64,000 nt of DNA from Actinomyces naeslundii (GTDB lineage: Bacteria; Actinomycetota; Actinomycetes; Actinomycetales; Actinomycetaceae): the NCBI RefSeq assembly GCF_001956585.1, contig NZ_MSRR01000019.1:99267-163266 (forward strand), in the 5' to 3' direction. The notes beneath the pieces are model-generated. The model saw nothing but the letters and a program-made list of their open reading frames with translations. It was not told the DNA's origin and did not search any database. Shown piece after piece: positions 1 to 7,529 of the stretch (position 1 is its first letter; every line of letters starts with the position of its first letter). A program made the position numbers and the translations under genes.

Positions 1-2
1 CT

Positions 3-212
3 GACTACTGCGCCCGGCCCGCCCCGGCCCTACTGGTGGTGTCGCACGACCTGGCCGCCGTCGCCCGTGTCTGTAGGCGCGCACTGGTCATGGACGACGG
101 CGCCATTGTCGAGGACGCCCCCATGCACCACATCCTCACCCGACCCAGCCACCCGGCCACCCGCACCCTGCGCGACGCCGTTCCCACCCTGCCGACCGCA
201 ACAACCGGCTGA
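3..212 (+). CDS. ABC importer ATP-binding protein, C-terminal fragment
   Basis: This is the last 69 codons of a gene that begins outside the window. The visible part reads LLVVSHDLAAVARVC followed by LVMDDGAIVEDAP, which is the H-loop (switch histidine) and the downstream strand of an ABC ATPase, ending with a tail typical of peptide/nickel importer ATPases (HILTRPSHPATRTL). It lies 48 bp upstream of a family-5 substrate-binding protein and a permease gene in the same direction, so it is probably the energising subunit of that importer. The Walker A and signature motifs are outside the window, so the subtype (DppD/DppF-like or nickel-type) cannot be settled. Confidence 0.8.
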   Translation, partial: DYCARPAPALLVVSHDLAAVARVCRRALVMDDGAIVEDAPMHHILTRPSHPATRTLRDAVPTLPTATTG

Positions 213-260
213 CGACCGCCCCGACCGATGACACCCCGACACAGGCCCGAAGGAGCATCC

Positions 261-1817
261 ATGTCATTGCCCGCCCCCGCCGTCACCCGCCGCCAGGTCC
301 TCGCCGCCCTCGGCGTCGGAGCAGGCGCCGCCGCCATCGCCTCCTGCTCGCGCAGCTCCACCGGTGACGGCCGCATCCGACTGGCCATGTTCCACGCCCC
401 CGAGAGCAAGCTCAACCCGCTCACCAACGACGGCTCCAAGCTCGTTCGCTGGTCCTGCGCCGAGAGCCTCACCACGCTCAACGCCGACGGCGACGCCCAG
501 GAGCTGCTCGCCACCGCCTGGAAGCGGGAGGGCGAGACCACCTGGCGCCTCACCCTGCGCGAGGGTGTCACCTTCCACGACGGCACCGCCCTGAGCGCCG
601 AGAACGCGGCCGCCGCCCTCACCTTCGCCGCCACCGCCGCCAAGCCGCCGCGCGTCCTGGACGGAGTCAAGCTCACCGCGAAGGCCGACGGCAAGGACCT
701 CCTCCTGACCACCGAGGCCCCCGACCCCCTCATGCCGCAGCGCCTGTCCAGTCCCCAGCTCGTCATCCTGTCCCCGGCCGCCTACCCCAGTTCCGCCGAC
801 GGCGCCATCGACCCCGTCGGCCACGGCACCGGCGCCTTCATCCTCAAGCAGGCCAACGGCTCCTCCGGTGCCACCCTGGAACGCAACGACAAGTACTGGG
901 GCACGAAGGCCACCGCCCCCGGCATCGACGTCACCTACGTTCCCGACGGCGCCGCCCGCGCCAACGCCCTGCGCACCGACACCGCTGACATCGTCGAAGC
1001 CCTCCCCGTCGCCCAGGTCGGCAACATCGACAAGAACCTTCTCCACGAGGTAGCCACCCCGCGCACCTCCACCCTCTACCTCAACACCCGCTCCGGCCCC
1101 TTCGCCGACCCCGCCCTGCGCGCCGCCGCCCGCAATGCCGTCGACCCCGCCGCCCTCATCAAGACCGTCTTCGAGGGCCACGCCGACTCCCCCGTCGGGC
1201 TCCTGGGGCCGGCCGTGCCCTGGGCCGCCGAGCTGCGCGCCTGGAAGAAGGAGACCTACCCCGGAGCCTCGGGTGCGGCCGCCACCGGCAAGGTCCCCGG
1301 CGCCACCGCCGCCGGGACCGTCCCCGCCGGCACCGCCATCACCCTGGCCTCCTACACCGACCGCCCCGAGCTCGGAGAGATGGTCCCCCTCCTGGCCCAG
1401 CAGCTCGAGGCCGCCGGCTTCAAGGTCACCCAGGACGTGCGCGAGTACAACCAGATCGAGTCCGAGGCCCTCGCCGGCAAGTTCCACGCCGTCCTCGTGT
1501 CGCGCTCCACCGTCCTGGACTCCGGCGACGCCGTCGCCTACATGACCGCCGACTTCTCCTCCTCCGGCTCCTACTCCATGAGCGGCCTGCACGACGAGAA
1601 GGTCGACGCCGCCATCTCCCAGGCCGCCGCCACGCAGCCCGGCGACGAGCGCCACAAGGCCATCATGGCCGCCGAGCAGGCCATCCTCGCCTCCGGCGCC
1701 GCCATCCCGCTGGCCCACGAGCGCCTCATCCAGGGCGAGGCCGCCGGAGTCACCGGCGCCCAGCGCGACCCGGGCGAGCGCGCCCTCATCACCTCGGCCA
1801 CGACCGTGAAGAAGTGA
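261..1817 (+). CDS. Peptide/nickel-type ABC transporter substrate-binding lipoprotein
   Basis: A 518-residue solute-binding protein of family 5 (SBP_bac_5), anchored outside the membrane, that would deliver oligopeptides or a metal chelate to the permease encoded next. The N-terminus TRRQVLAALGVGAGAAAIASC has a twin arginine and a lipobox ending in Cys29, so it looks like a Tat-exported lipoprotein. The body shows the family pattern: WRLTLREGVTFHDGTALSAENA near the N-terminus, then GTGAFIL and ERNDKYWG. I chose ATG 261 because GAAGGAGC stands 5-7 bases upstream; an in-frame ATG at 228 has no such site. The stop overlaps the start of the permease gene. The real ligand cannot be told from sequence. 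Confidence 0.9.
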   Translation: MSLPAPAVTRRQVLAALGVGAGAAAIASCSRSSTGDGRIRLAMFHAPESKLNPLTNDGSKLVRWSCAESLTTLNADGDAQELLATAWKREGETTWRLTLREGVTFHDGTALSAENAAAALTFAATAAKPPRVLDGVKLTAKADGKDLLLTTEAPDPLMPQRLSSPQLVILSPAAYPSSADGAIDPVGHGTGAFILKQANGSSGATLERNDKYWGTKATAPGIDVTYVPDGAARANALRTDTADIVEALPVAQVGNIDKNLLHEVATPRTSTLYLNTRSGPFADPALRAAARNAVDPAALIKTVFEGHADSPVGLLGPAVPWAAELRAWKKETYPGASGAAATGKVPGATAAGTVPAGTAITLASYTDRPELGEMVPLLAQQLEAAGFKVTQDVREYNQIESEALAGKFHAVLVSRSTVLDSGDAVAYMTADFSSSGSYSMSGLHDEKVDAAISQAAATQPGDERHKAIMAAEQAILASGAAIPLAHERLIQGEAAGVTGAQRDPGERALITSATTVKK

Positions 1818-3559
1818 GCGGCGTGCTCACTCGGCTCGCCGGGCGCCTGCGAACGGGCGACCTCGTCACCGGCATCTCGCGCCTGCTCGCCCTGGCCTGC
1901 CTCGTGGGTCTGGTGGGCATGCTGCCATGGCTCTCGGGCAAGGACCCGGCCCTGACGATCCTGCGCGCCACCTCCTCCGACCGGGAGCCCACACCGGAGG
2001 TCCTGGCATCCATCCGCAAGAGCATCGGGATCGACGGCGGCCCCCTCCACGTCATCGGCCACTGGTTGGCCGGAGTGGCCCGCGGCGACCTGGGCCGCTC
2101 CTGGGTCTCGGGAGCCGACGTCGGCCCGGATGCCGTGGACGCCTTCGGAGTCTCCCTGAGCCTCATGGCCGCCGCGCTCGGCGTCGGGGTCGTCGTGGCC
2201 GCCGCACTGGTCCTGCCCGCCCTGCGCGACGGGCTGCGAGGGCGACCCCGGCCCCGCGGCGGCGCCGCATCCGCGGTCCTCATCTCCCTGCCCGAGTACC
2301 TCCTCGCCCCGATCCTCATGCTCGTCCTGGCCGTCTACCTCAGGATCCTGCCGCCCTTCGGGTGGGGCAGCCCCGAGAAGGTCATCATGCCGGCCCTCAG
2401 CCTGGGCCTGCCCACCGGCGGCTACCTCGGTGGACTCGTCTCCGACGCCGTCACCGCCACCTTCTCCGAACGGTGGGTGGCCACCTGGTCCACCGCCGGC
2501 ATCCGCGGCCGACCCCTGGCCGGAGCCGTCCTGCGGCGGGCCCTGGCACCACTGACCGGGCAGGTGGCGCTCGTCGTCGTCGCCCTGACCGGCGGCGCGG
2601 TCGCCGTGGAGAAGATCTTCGCCATCCCCGGGCTGGGGCGCGAGCTCCTGGACGCCGCCTCCGCCCAGGACGTGCCGGCCCTCCAGGCCCAGATCCTGCT
2701 GCTGCTCGCCCTGGCGCTGACCACCGGCGTCATCGCCGGAGCGGTCCGACGCCTCCTCATGGGGCGGGCCGCTGGGGCGGGCGGACTCACAGCACCGCCT
2801 CCGGTGGAGCACCCGGGGCGGGCTGCCCGCGTCATCGCCGTCAGCGGTGCCGCCCTGCTGGCCCTCATGGTGGCCGTCGGGATTCGGCGCGACCCCTACG
2901 CCGTCGTCGCGGACAAGCTCGCGCAGCCCAGCGCCGCCCTCCCGCTGGGCGCCGACTCGCTCGGGCGCGACGTGCTGGCACGGGTCGCTCACGGGGCCGT
3001 GTCCACGGTGAGCGGCGCCGTCATCGTCACGGTGGTGTGCTTCGTCATCGCCCTGCTGGTGGGGCTGGCGCCGCGGGCCGCCACGGGCTTCATCGAGGTC
3101 GCCAACGCCGCCCCGCCGATCCTGGCCGGGCTCATCGTCGCCGGCGTCTCCGGGCCCAGCGCCACGGGCGCTGCCATCGCCGTGGCCGGCGTCGGCTGGG
3201 CGCCGTTGGCCTCCCATGCCGCTGGGCTCGTCGCCGAGAGCCGTCAGCGACCCGACGTCCTTCTGGCACCGGTCCTGGGGGAGGGACGTGTGCGGATCGC
3301 CCTGACCCGGGTCCTGCCCGCCGTCATCGGGCCCCTGGCGCGACATGCGGCCTTGAGGCTCCCTGGCAAGGCCCTGGCCCTGGCCGGGCTCGGTTTCCTC
3401 GGTCTGGGGGCGCAGAGCCCCACTCCTGAGTGGGGACTGGTCCTGTCCGATGCCCTGCCTTATATCGAGCGGGCCCCCTGGGCCGTGGTCACACCGGCCG
3501 CCGCCCTCGTGGTCCTGTCGGTCACGGCAGTGGCCGCCTCCCGCAGCGCCAGGCGCTGA
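1814..3559 (+). CDS. Fused two-domain ABC permease (DppB-like plus DppC-like)
   Basis: A 581-residue inner-membrane protein that appears to hold both permease halves of a peptide/nickel-type importer in one chain. Residues about 1-310 resemble a DppB/NikB subunit, with the coupling-loop stretch around PTGGYLGGLVSDAV and the later VEKIFAIPGLGRELLDAA. Residues about 370-581 resemble a DppC/NikC subunit, with PLGADSLGRDVLARVAHGA and FLGLGAQSPTPEWGLVL. The usual arrangement is two separate genes. No stop or frameshift is visible between the halves. The GTG start overlaps the stop of the binding-protein gene by four bases, which implies translational coupling. Confidence 0.85.
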   Translation: MSGVLTRLAGRLRTGDLVTGISRLLALACLVGLVGMLPWLSGKDPALTILRATSSDREPTPEVLASIRKSIGIDGGPLHVIGHWLAGVARGDLGRSWVSGADVGPDAVDAFGVSLSLMAAALGVGVVVAAALVLPALRDGLRGRPRPRGGAASAVLISLPEYLLAPILMLVLAVYLRILPPFGWGSPEKVIMPALSLGLPTGGYLGGLVSDAVTATFSERWVATWSTAGIRGRPLAGAVLRRALAPLTGQVALVVVALTGGAVAVEKIFAIPGLGRELLDAASAQDVPALQAQILLLLALALTTGVIAGAVRRLLMGRAAGAGGLTAPPPVEHPGRAARVIAVSGAALLALMVAVGIRRDPYAVVADKLAQPSAALPLGADSLGRDVLARVAHGAVSTVSGAVIVTVVCFVIALLVGLAPRAATGFIEVANAAPPILAGLIVAGVSGPSATGAAIAVAGVGWAPLASHAAGLVAESRQRPDVLLAPVLGEGRVRIALTRVLPAVIGPLARHAALRLPGKALALAGLGFLGLGAQSPTPEWGLVLSDALPYIERAPWAVVTPAAALVVLSVTAVAASRSARR

Positions 3560-3622
3560 GACCTTGCAGCAGCGGGTGTGGTGAGGCGCGAGGGGCCGGC
3601 GCCACCGTGCACAAGAAACAGA

Positions 3623-3658
3623 GGCGGGCGCCAACCGAAACATGGGTTGGCACCCGCC
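3623..3658. terminator. Hairpin between convergent genes
   Basis: Arms of 14 bp (GGCGGGCGCCAACC at 3623-3636 and GGTTGGCACCCGCC at 3645-3658) pair with one mismatch around an 8-base loop. The hairpin sits between the end of the permease gene and the end of the convergent DUF4242 gene, so it probably stops transcription from one or both sides. No clear T-run follows. Confidence 0.6.
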
Positions 3659-3677
3659 GTGTCTGTCGATCGGGACC

Positions 3678-4211
3678 TCAGCCCTCCAGGGCGTGGAGGC
3701 GGTCGATCGGGGTGGAGACGGCCTCGCGGGCGCGCACCACGGCCTCCTCGTCGGGGGCGTCGTAGAAGCACAGGCACTTGACCGTGTCCTCACGCACGTA
3801 GGTGCGCAGGAAGCTCACCTCCGGGACCTGGGCGTACTTGGGGGAGTTGGCCTTCTTGCGGGCCAGGTAGGTCTCCATCGAGATCTCCTCGGGGATGTCC
3901 CACTCCACGAGGTAGTCGGCCTTGCGGGCCAGGGCGCGCACGTCCTCGATCTGGGCGCCCACGAGGCGGACCTCGTCGGGGCCGGTGACCTCGGCGTCGG
4001 CCGCAGCGGACCGGACGGCCTCGGTCAGGGCGGTGACGTCGTCGGAGCCGAGCTCGACGACAGTGAAGATGCGCTCGTGGCTGGCGGTGACCTGCGACTC
4101 CAGGACGGAGGCGCCGGCGGCCTCAACGGCCTGAGAGATCCGGGCGATGAGGGCCTCGGCGGCCTCGCGTGACGGTGTTGCGGGGACGAGCTCGAAGAGC
4201 TGGAGCGACAT
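3678..4211 (-). CDS. DUF4242 (nickel-binding-like) family protein
   Basis: A soluble 177-residue protein without signal peptide. The C-terminal half (YLVEWDIPEEISMETYLA, then VSFLRTYVREDTVKCLCFYDAPDEEAV) matches the DUF4242 family, whose Streptomyces member SCO4226 is known to bind nickel. The N-terminal half appears to be a second, more divergent copy of the same ferredoxin-like fold (LQLFELVPATPSREAAEALI, then ERIFTVVELGSDD). The start at 4211 is preceded by GGAAAGGAG at good spacing. An AT-rich nested palindrome lies about 100 bp upstream. The cellular role is not known; metal binding here is inference from the family. Confidence 0.75.
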   Translation of the reverse strand: MSLQLFELVPATPSREAAEALIARISQAVEAAGASVLESQVTASHERIFTVVELGSDDVTALTEAVRSAAADAEVTGPDEVRLVGAQIEDVRALARKADYLVEWDIPEEISMETYLARKKANSPKYAQVPEVSFLRTYVREDTVKCLCFYDAPDEEAVVRAREAVSTPIDRLHALEG

Positions 4212-4308
4212 GACGGCTCCTTTCCGTAGGGTGTGCATACCAACCTTGCGGTCCATCCGAATTATTCCCGCCGGATCCCGTGAGCTGATGATGTGCTCGC
4301 TCTGCGGA

Positions 4309-4352
4309 CTCCCATAGGCATGAATATTTCTAGATATAGACAGTTATGGGAG
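4309..4352. promoter_or_regulatory. AT-rich nested palindrome upstream of the DUF4242 gene
   Basis: Outer arms CTCCCATA (4309-4316) and TATGGGAG (4345-4352) are perfect complements. Inside them TATTTCTAGATATA (4325-4338) is a near-perfect 14-bp palindrome with an almost identical centre. The site is markedly AT-rich for this genome and lies 98 bp upstream of the minus-strand DUF4242 start. It could be an operator or part of the promoter; no regulator can be named. Confidence 0.4.
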
Positions 4353-4500
4353 GTGTTGGTCGCCAGTGCTGGTGTGAGCCTCCTCCGGCTCTGCGCACAG
4401 TTGTGCGTCGCCGGGCCTTGACGCTCCGGGTGCGCCGGCGGGTAGAGCAAGGTGGCCTGGCGGTTTTGTTACGTCGGTTTTGAGGAGGTCGGCCTGAGAA

Positions 4501-4620
4501 TGTCCAAATCGGTGACAAAGACCCGAAACAGGTCCAAGGCGTCAGATAAGAACCGCATGATTTCAACGTTTCTGCGCGCGATTTACCGACATCGGAGCTC
4601 CTTTGTCACCGATTTGGACA
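4501..4620. repeat. 120-bp palindromic element, copy A
   Basis: Ends TGTCCAAATCGGTGACAAAG and its exact reverse complement; the perfect inverted repeat extends to 24 bp (4497-4520 and 4601-4624). The central block AACCGCATGATTTCAACGTT starts at offset 51, as in the other four copies, though its right half is degenerate here. The two 30-bp arms between ends and centre are not shared with the other copies. It lies in the intergenic space between the DUF4242 gene and an antitoxin-like remnant. Confidence 0.85.
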
Positions 4621-4651
4621 TTCTGAGCCCTTCGTCGCGATCAGCGGCCGA

Positions 4652-4840
4652 TCAGTTCTCGGTCCGGGGCGCGCTTCGGGGCGTGTTGTCAACCAGTTCA
4701 GCAAGCTGAAGGCGTGCCTCGGCCTCGATGGCAGCCGTGTCGTACTCGGCTCGCTCGGCCTCGGCCATCGAGGCCAGCGACTCCTGCCTGACCTGCTCCC
4801 ACGAGGATGTGGCCGTGAAGCTGACTGATGCGGCGCGCAT
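4652..4840 (-). pseudogene. Possible truncated antitoxin-like protein (HTH lost)
   Basis: A 62-codon frame on the minus strand. Its sequence (SSWEQVRQESLASMAEAERA, then AAIEAEARLQLAELV) resembles the N-terminal lead-in of XRE-type HigA-like antitoxins, which normally continue straight into a helix-turn-helix. Here the frame ends within about 12 codons (PRSAPRTEN, stop), 28 bp short of the 120-bp element copy A, and no HTH is seen. GGGGAAG precedes the ATG at 4840. No toxin gene is visible next to it. It may be a relic, or an unrelated small protein. Confidence 0.35.
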
Positions 4841-5044
4841 GATCTTCCCCGTTCTTCTCTTCAATACGCTGGCTGGCCTCATGAGCGGCAGCGCGCCTGG
4901 AGCGCGGGACCTCAGCTTCTTCGTTTTTGGCTCCCTCTTATAGAGGAATTCAGCGTCCTGGTGCTCATATGCCTCGTGCGCAACACGTGCGTGCGCCAGC
5001 GCCGGCTTGAGCCAGGCGGCGCCTTGCCCGTTACGCTGTCACTC

Positions 5045-6610
5045 GTGAATGAGCTCGACAGCGTCAGCAGCAACGGAACCCCGGCCTGGGACAGCGCCCG
5101 CTACCTGCGGGAGATCCTCAAGGCCCCCGTCTACGAGGCGGCCGAGCACACGCCGCTCCAGGAGATGCCCGCCCTGTCAGCCCGCCTGGGCAACACTGTC
5201 GAGGTCAAGCGCGAGGACCTCCAGGCCGTCCACTCCTTCAAGATCCGCGGCGCCTACAACGCGATGCGCTCCCTGAGCGCGGCCGAGCGCGAGCGGGGCG
5301 TCGTCACCGCCTCGGCCGGCAACCACGCCCAGGGCGTGGCCCGCTCCGCCGCCCTGCTGGGGATCAGCGCCATCATCGTCATGCCCACCGTCACCCCGCA
5401 GATCAAGGTCGACGCCGTTCGCGCCCTGGGCGGCGAGGTCCGCCTCCACGGCGACAACTTCGACGCCGCCAAGGCCGAGGCCACCCGCCTGGCCGAGGCC
5501 GAGGGCTACTCCTACATCGCCCCCTTCGACGACCCCCGCGTCATCGCCGGCCAGGGCACCATCGGCCTGGAGCTCATCCAGCAGGACGCCCACCTCGACC
5601 GCGTCTTCGTGCCCGTGGGCGGCGGGGGCCTGGCCGCCGGCGTCGCCGTCCTCATCAAGCAGCTCATGCCCGCCGTCAAGGTCATCGGCGTCGAGCACGA
5701 GGAGTCGGCCTGTCTCAAGGCCGCCCTCCTGGGTGGCGAGCCCATCACCCTGCACCACGTGGGCCTGTTCGCCGAAGGGGTGGCCGTGCGCCGCATCGGC
5801 GAGGAGACCTTCCGCATGTGCCGGGCCCTGCTCGACGACGTCGTCACCGTCTCCTCCGACGAGACCTCTGCCGCCGTACGCGACATCTTCGATGACGTGC
5901 GCGCCATCTCCGAGCCCTCCGGGGCCCTGGCCCTGGCCGGTCTCAAGCGCTACGCCGCTGAGCACCACCTGTCCGGCGAGCGCCTCGCCTTCGTCCTGTC
6001 CGGTGCCAACCTCAACTTCCACCAGTTGCGCTACATCTCCGAGCGCAGCGAGATCGGTGAGCAGCGCGAGGCCATCCTCGGGGTCACCATTCCCGAGGAG
6101 CAGGGTTCCTTCCTGCGTTTCGCCTCGGTCCTGGGCGCCCGCTCGGTCACCGAGTTCAACTACCGGCTCTCCGCGGCCCGTGCCGCCACCGACCCCGCCC
6201 GCATCTTCGTGGGCGTGCGCATCGCCCGCCGCCAGGAGCGTGCCGAGATCGTGGCGGACCTGGAGGAGGCCGGCTACGACGTCATCGACCTCACCGACGA
6301 CGAGCTCGCCAAGGTCCACGTGCGCTCCATGATCGGCGGGCGCGCCACCCCGGGCGTGCCCGAGCGCCTCTTCTCCTTCCTCTTCCCCGAGTCTCCCGGG
6401 GCGCTGGCCCACTTCCTGGAGGTCCTGGGTACCCGCTGGAACATCACCCTGTTCCACTACCGCACCGACGGTGCCGACTACGGCCGCATCCTGTGCGCCT
6501 TCGCGGCCGGGCCCGACGACGTCGAGCTGACCGAGCACATGGACCGGCTCGGCTACTCCTACAACGAGGAGACCACCGACCCCGCCTTCCGCTTCTTCCT
6601 GGCCCGTTGA
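5045..6610 (+). CDS. ilvA: Threonine ammonia-lyase, biosynthetic
   Basis: A PLP enzyme that deaminates L-threonine to 2-oxobutanoate, the first step toward isoleucine. It opens like E. coli IlvA (YLREILKAPVYEAAEHTPLQ) and carries the PLP lysine in HSFKIRGAYNAM (Lys66), TASAGNHAQGVA and the glycine loop VGGGGLAAG. The region after about residue 330 is the ACT-like regulatory part (VSIPEEQG-type strand at TIPEEQGSFLRFASVLG and PERLFSFLFPESPGAL), expected to bind isoleucine or valine. From GTG 5045 the protein has 521 residues, close to the family's 514; a longer frame from 4961 adds an implausible tail. No strong ribosome site is visible, so the exact start is uncertain. Confidence 0.93.
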   Translation: MNELDSVSSNGTPAWDSARYLREILKAPVYEAAEHTPLQEMPALSARLGNTVEVKREDLQAVHSFKIRGAYNAMRSLSAAERERGVVTASAGNHAQGVARSAALLGISAIIVMPTVTPQIKVDAVRALGGEVRLHGDNFDAAKAEATRLAEAEGYSYIAPFDDPRVIAGQGTIGLELIQQDAHLDRVFVPVGGGGLAAGVAVLIKQLMPAVKVIGVEHEESACLKAALLGGEPITLHHVGLFAEGVAVRRIGEETFRMCRALLDDVVTVSSDETSAAVRDIFDDVRAISEPSGALALAGLKRYAAEHHLSGERLAFVLSGANLNFHQLRYISERSEIGEQREAILGVTIPEEQGSFLRFASVLGARSVTEFNYRLSAARAATDPARIFVGVRIARRQERAEIVADLEEAGYDVIDLTDDELAKVHVRSMIGGRATPGVPERLFSFLFPESPGALAHFLEVLGTRWNITLFHYRTDGADYGRILCAFAAGPDDVELTEHMDRLGYSYNEETTDPAFRFFLAR

Positions 6611-6829
6611 TCCGTGAAAAATGGGGCCTCCCGGCACCCTGAAGGCAGGGGGTGGAGCGGCTGGGCCCGTTGTGGCAGGTATCATGCAATAAGGGGTCGC
6701 TGCCTCTGTTGGAGTTCCCATAGAATTGTTGATGATTCATTTGTCGCGGCCGGGCGTGCCGTGATTGCGTAGAGCGGCCTCCACCTGACGCGATCCCGGC
6801 CCGGCCTCCCTTTGACCAGGAGAAATAAC

Positions 6830-7384
6830 ATGACCCGTCTTGCCGTCGTCGTCGGTTCCGTCCGCCCCAACCGTGTGGGCGGCTCCATCGCCCAGTGGGT
6901 GGTCGACCAGGCCAACGAGATCGAAGGCGTCGAGGCCGAGATCGTCGACATCGCCTCCTTCAACCTGCCCCTGTTCTCCGAGGAGGTCCCCCCGCGCATG
7001 GCCGTCCCCAGCGACCCGGCCGGCGCCGCCTTCGACGCAGCCCTGAAGTCCTTCGACGCGCTGATCTTCGTCACCCCCGAGTACAACTTCTCCATCCCTG
7101 GCGCACTGAAGAACGCCATCGACTTCCTCCAGCCCGGCGCCGTGGCCAACAAGGGCGTGGGCGTGGTCGGCTACTCCTACAGCGTCGGCATCCGCGCCGT
7201 CAGCCACCTCCAGCAGATCCTCCAGGGCATGGGCGCCACCGTCGTGGCCTCCAACGTGTTCCTGTCGCTCAACACCGACTTCGCCGACGGCGCCTTCTCG
7301 CCGGCCTCCTTCCACGACCCCGAGGTCCCGGCCATGGTGCGCGACGTCGTCGCCCACTCCGACGCCCTGGCCTCCCTGCGCTGA
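6830..7384 (+). CDS. NADPH-dependent FMN reductase family protein
   Basis: A 184-residue flavodoxin-like oxidoreductase of the FMN_red family, cytoplasmic. The N-terminus MTRLAVVVGSVRPNRVGGSI gives the flavin phosphate-binding loop (GSVRPNRVG), and the middle has the family's PEYNFSIPGALKNAIDFL. Such enzymes reduce FMN, quinones or azo compounds with NAD(P)H; the physiological acceptor is unknown. The start at 6830 follows CAGGAGAAATAAC, a good ribosome site. It stands alone between ilvA and the ABC-class ATPase gene, in the same direction. Confidence 0.88.
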   Translation: MTRLAVVVGSVRPNRVGGSIAQWVVDQANEIEGVEAEIVDIASFNLPLFSEEVPPRMAVPSDPAGAAFDAALKSFDALIFVTPEYNFSIPGALKNAIDFLQPGAVANKGVGVVGYSYSVGIRAVSHLQQILQGMGATVVASNVFLSLNTDFADGAFSPASFHDPEVPAMVRDVVAHSDALASLR

Positions 7385-7529
7385 AGGCGCGGAACTCGGC
7401 TGACCAGCTGAACCGGAGGACGCCAGTCCACCACGTCGCCGTCGGCGGTACCTGCGGGTGCCCCGGCGGCGACGTCGTTCGTGCTGCGGCTGCCGGGTCT
7501 CGGATCAGCGGGTGGGTAGGGTTTCCATC

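Noticed and set aside
1571..3793. Very long antisense open frames, such as this 740-codon one and those at 264-1718, 7269-9494, 23389-25545 and 52849-55452
   Set aside because: They mirror real genes in GC-rich DNA, have highly biased low-complexity translations and no recognisable motifs.
4961..5044. Upstream extension of ilvA from 4961
   Set aside because: It adds 28 residues not seen in IlvA proteins; GTG 5045 gives the usual length.
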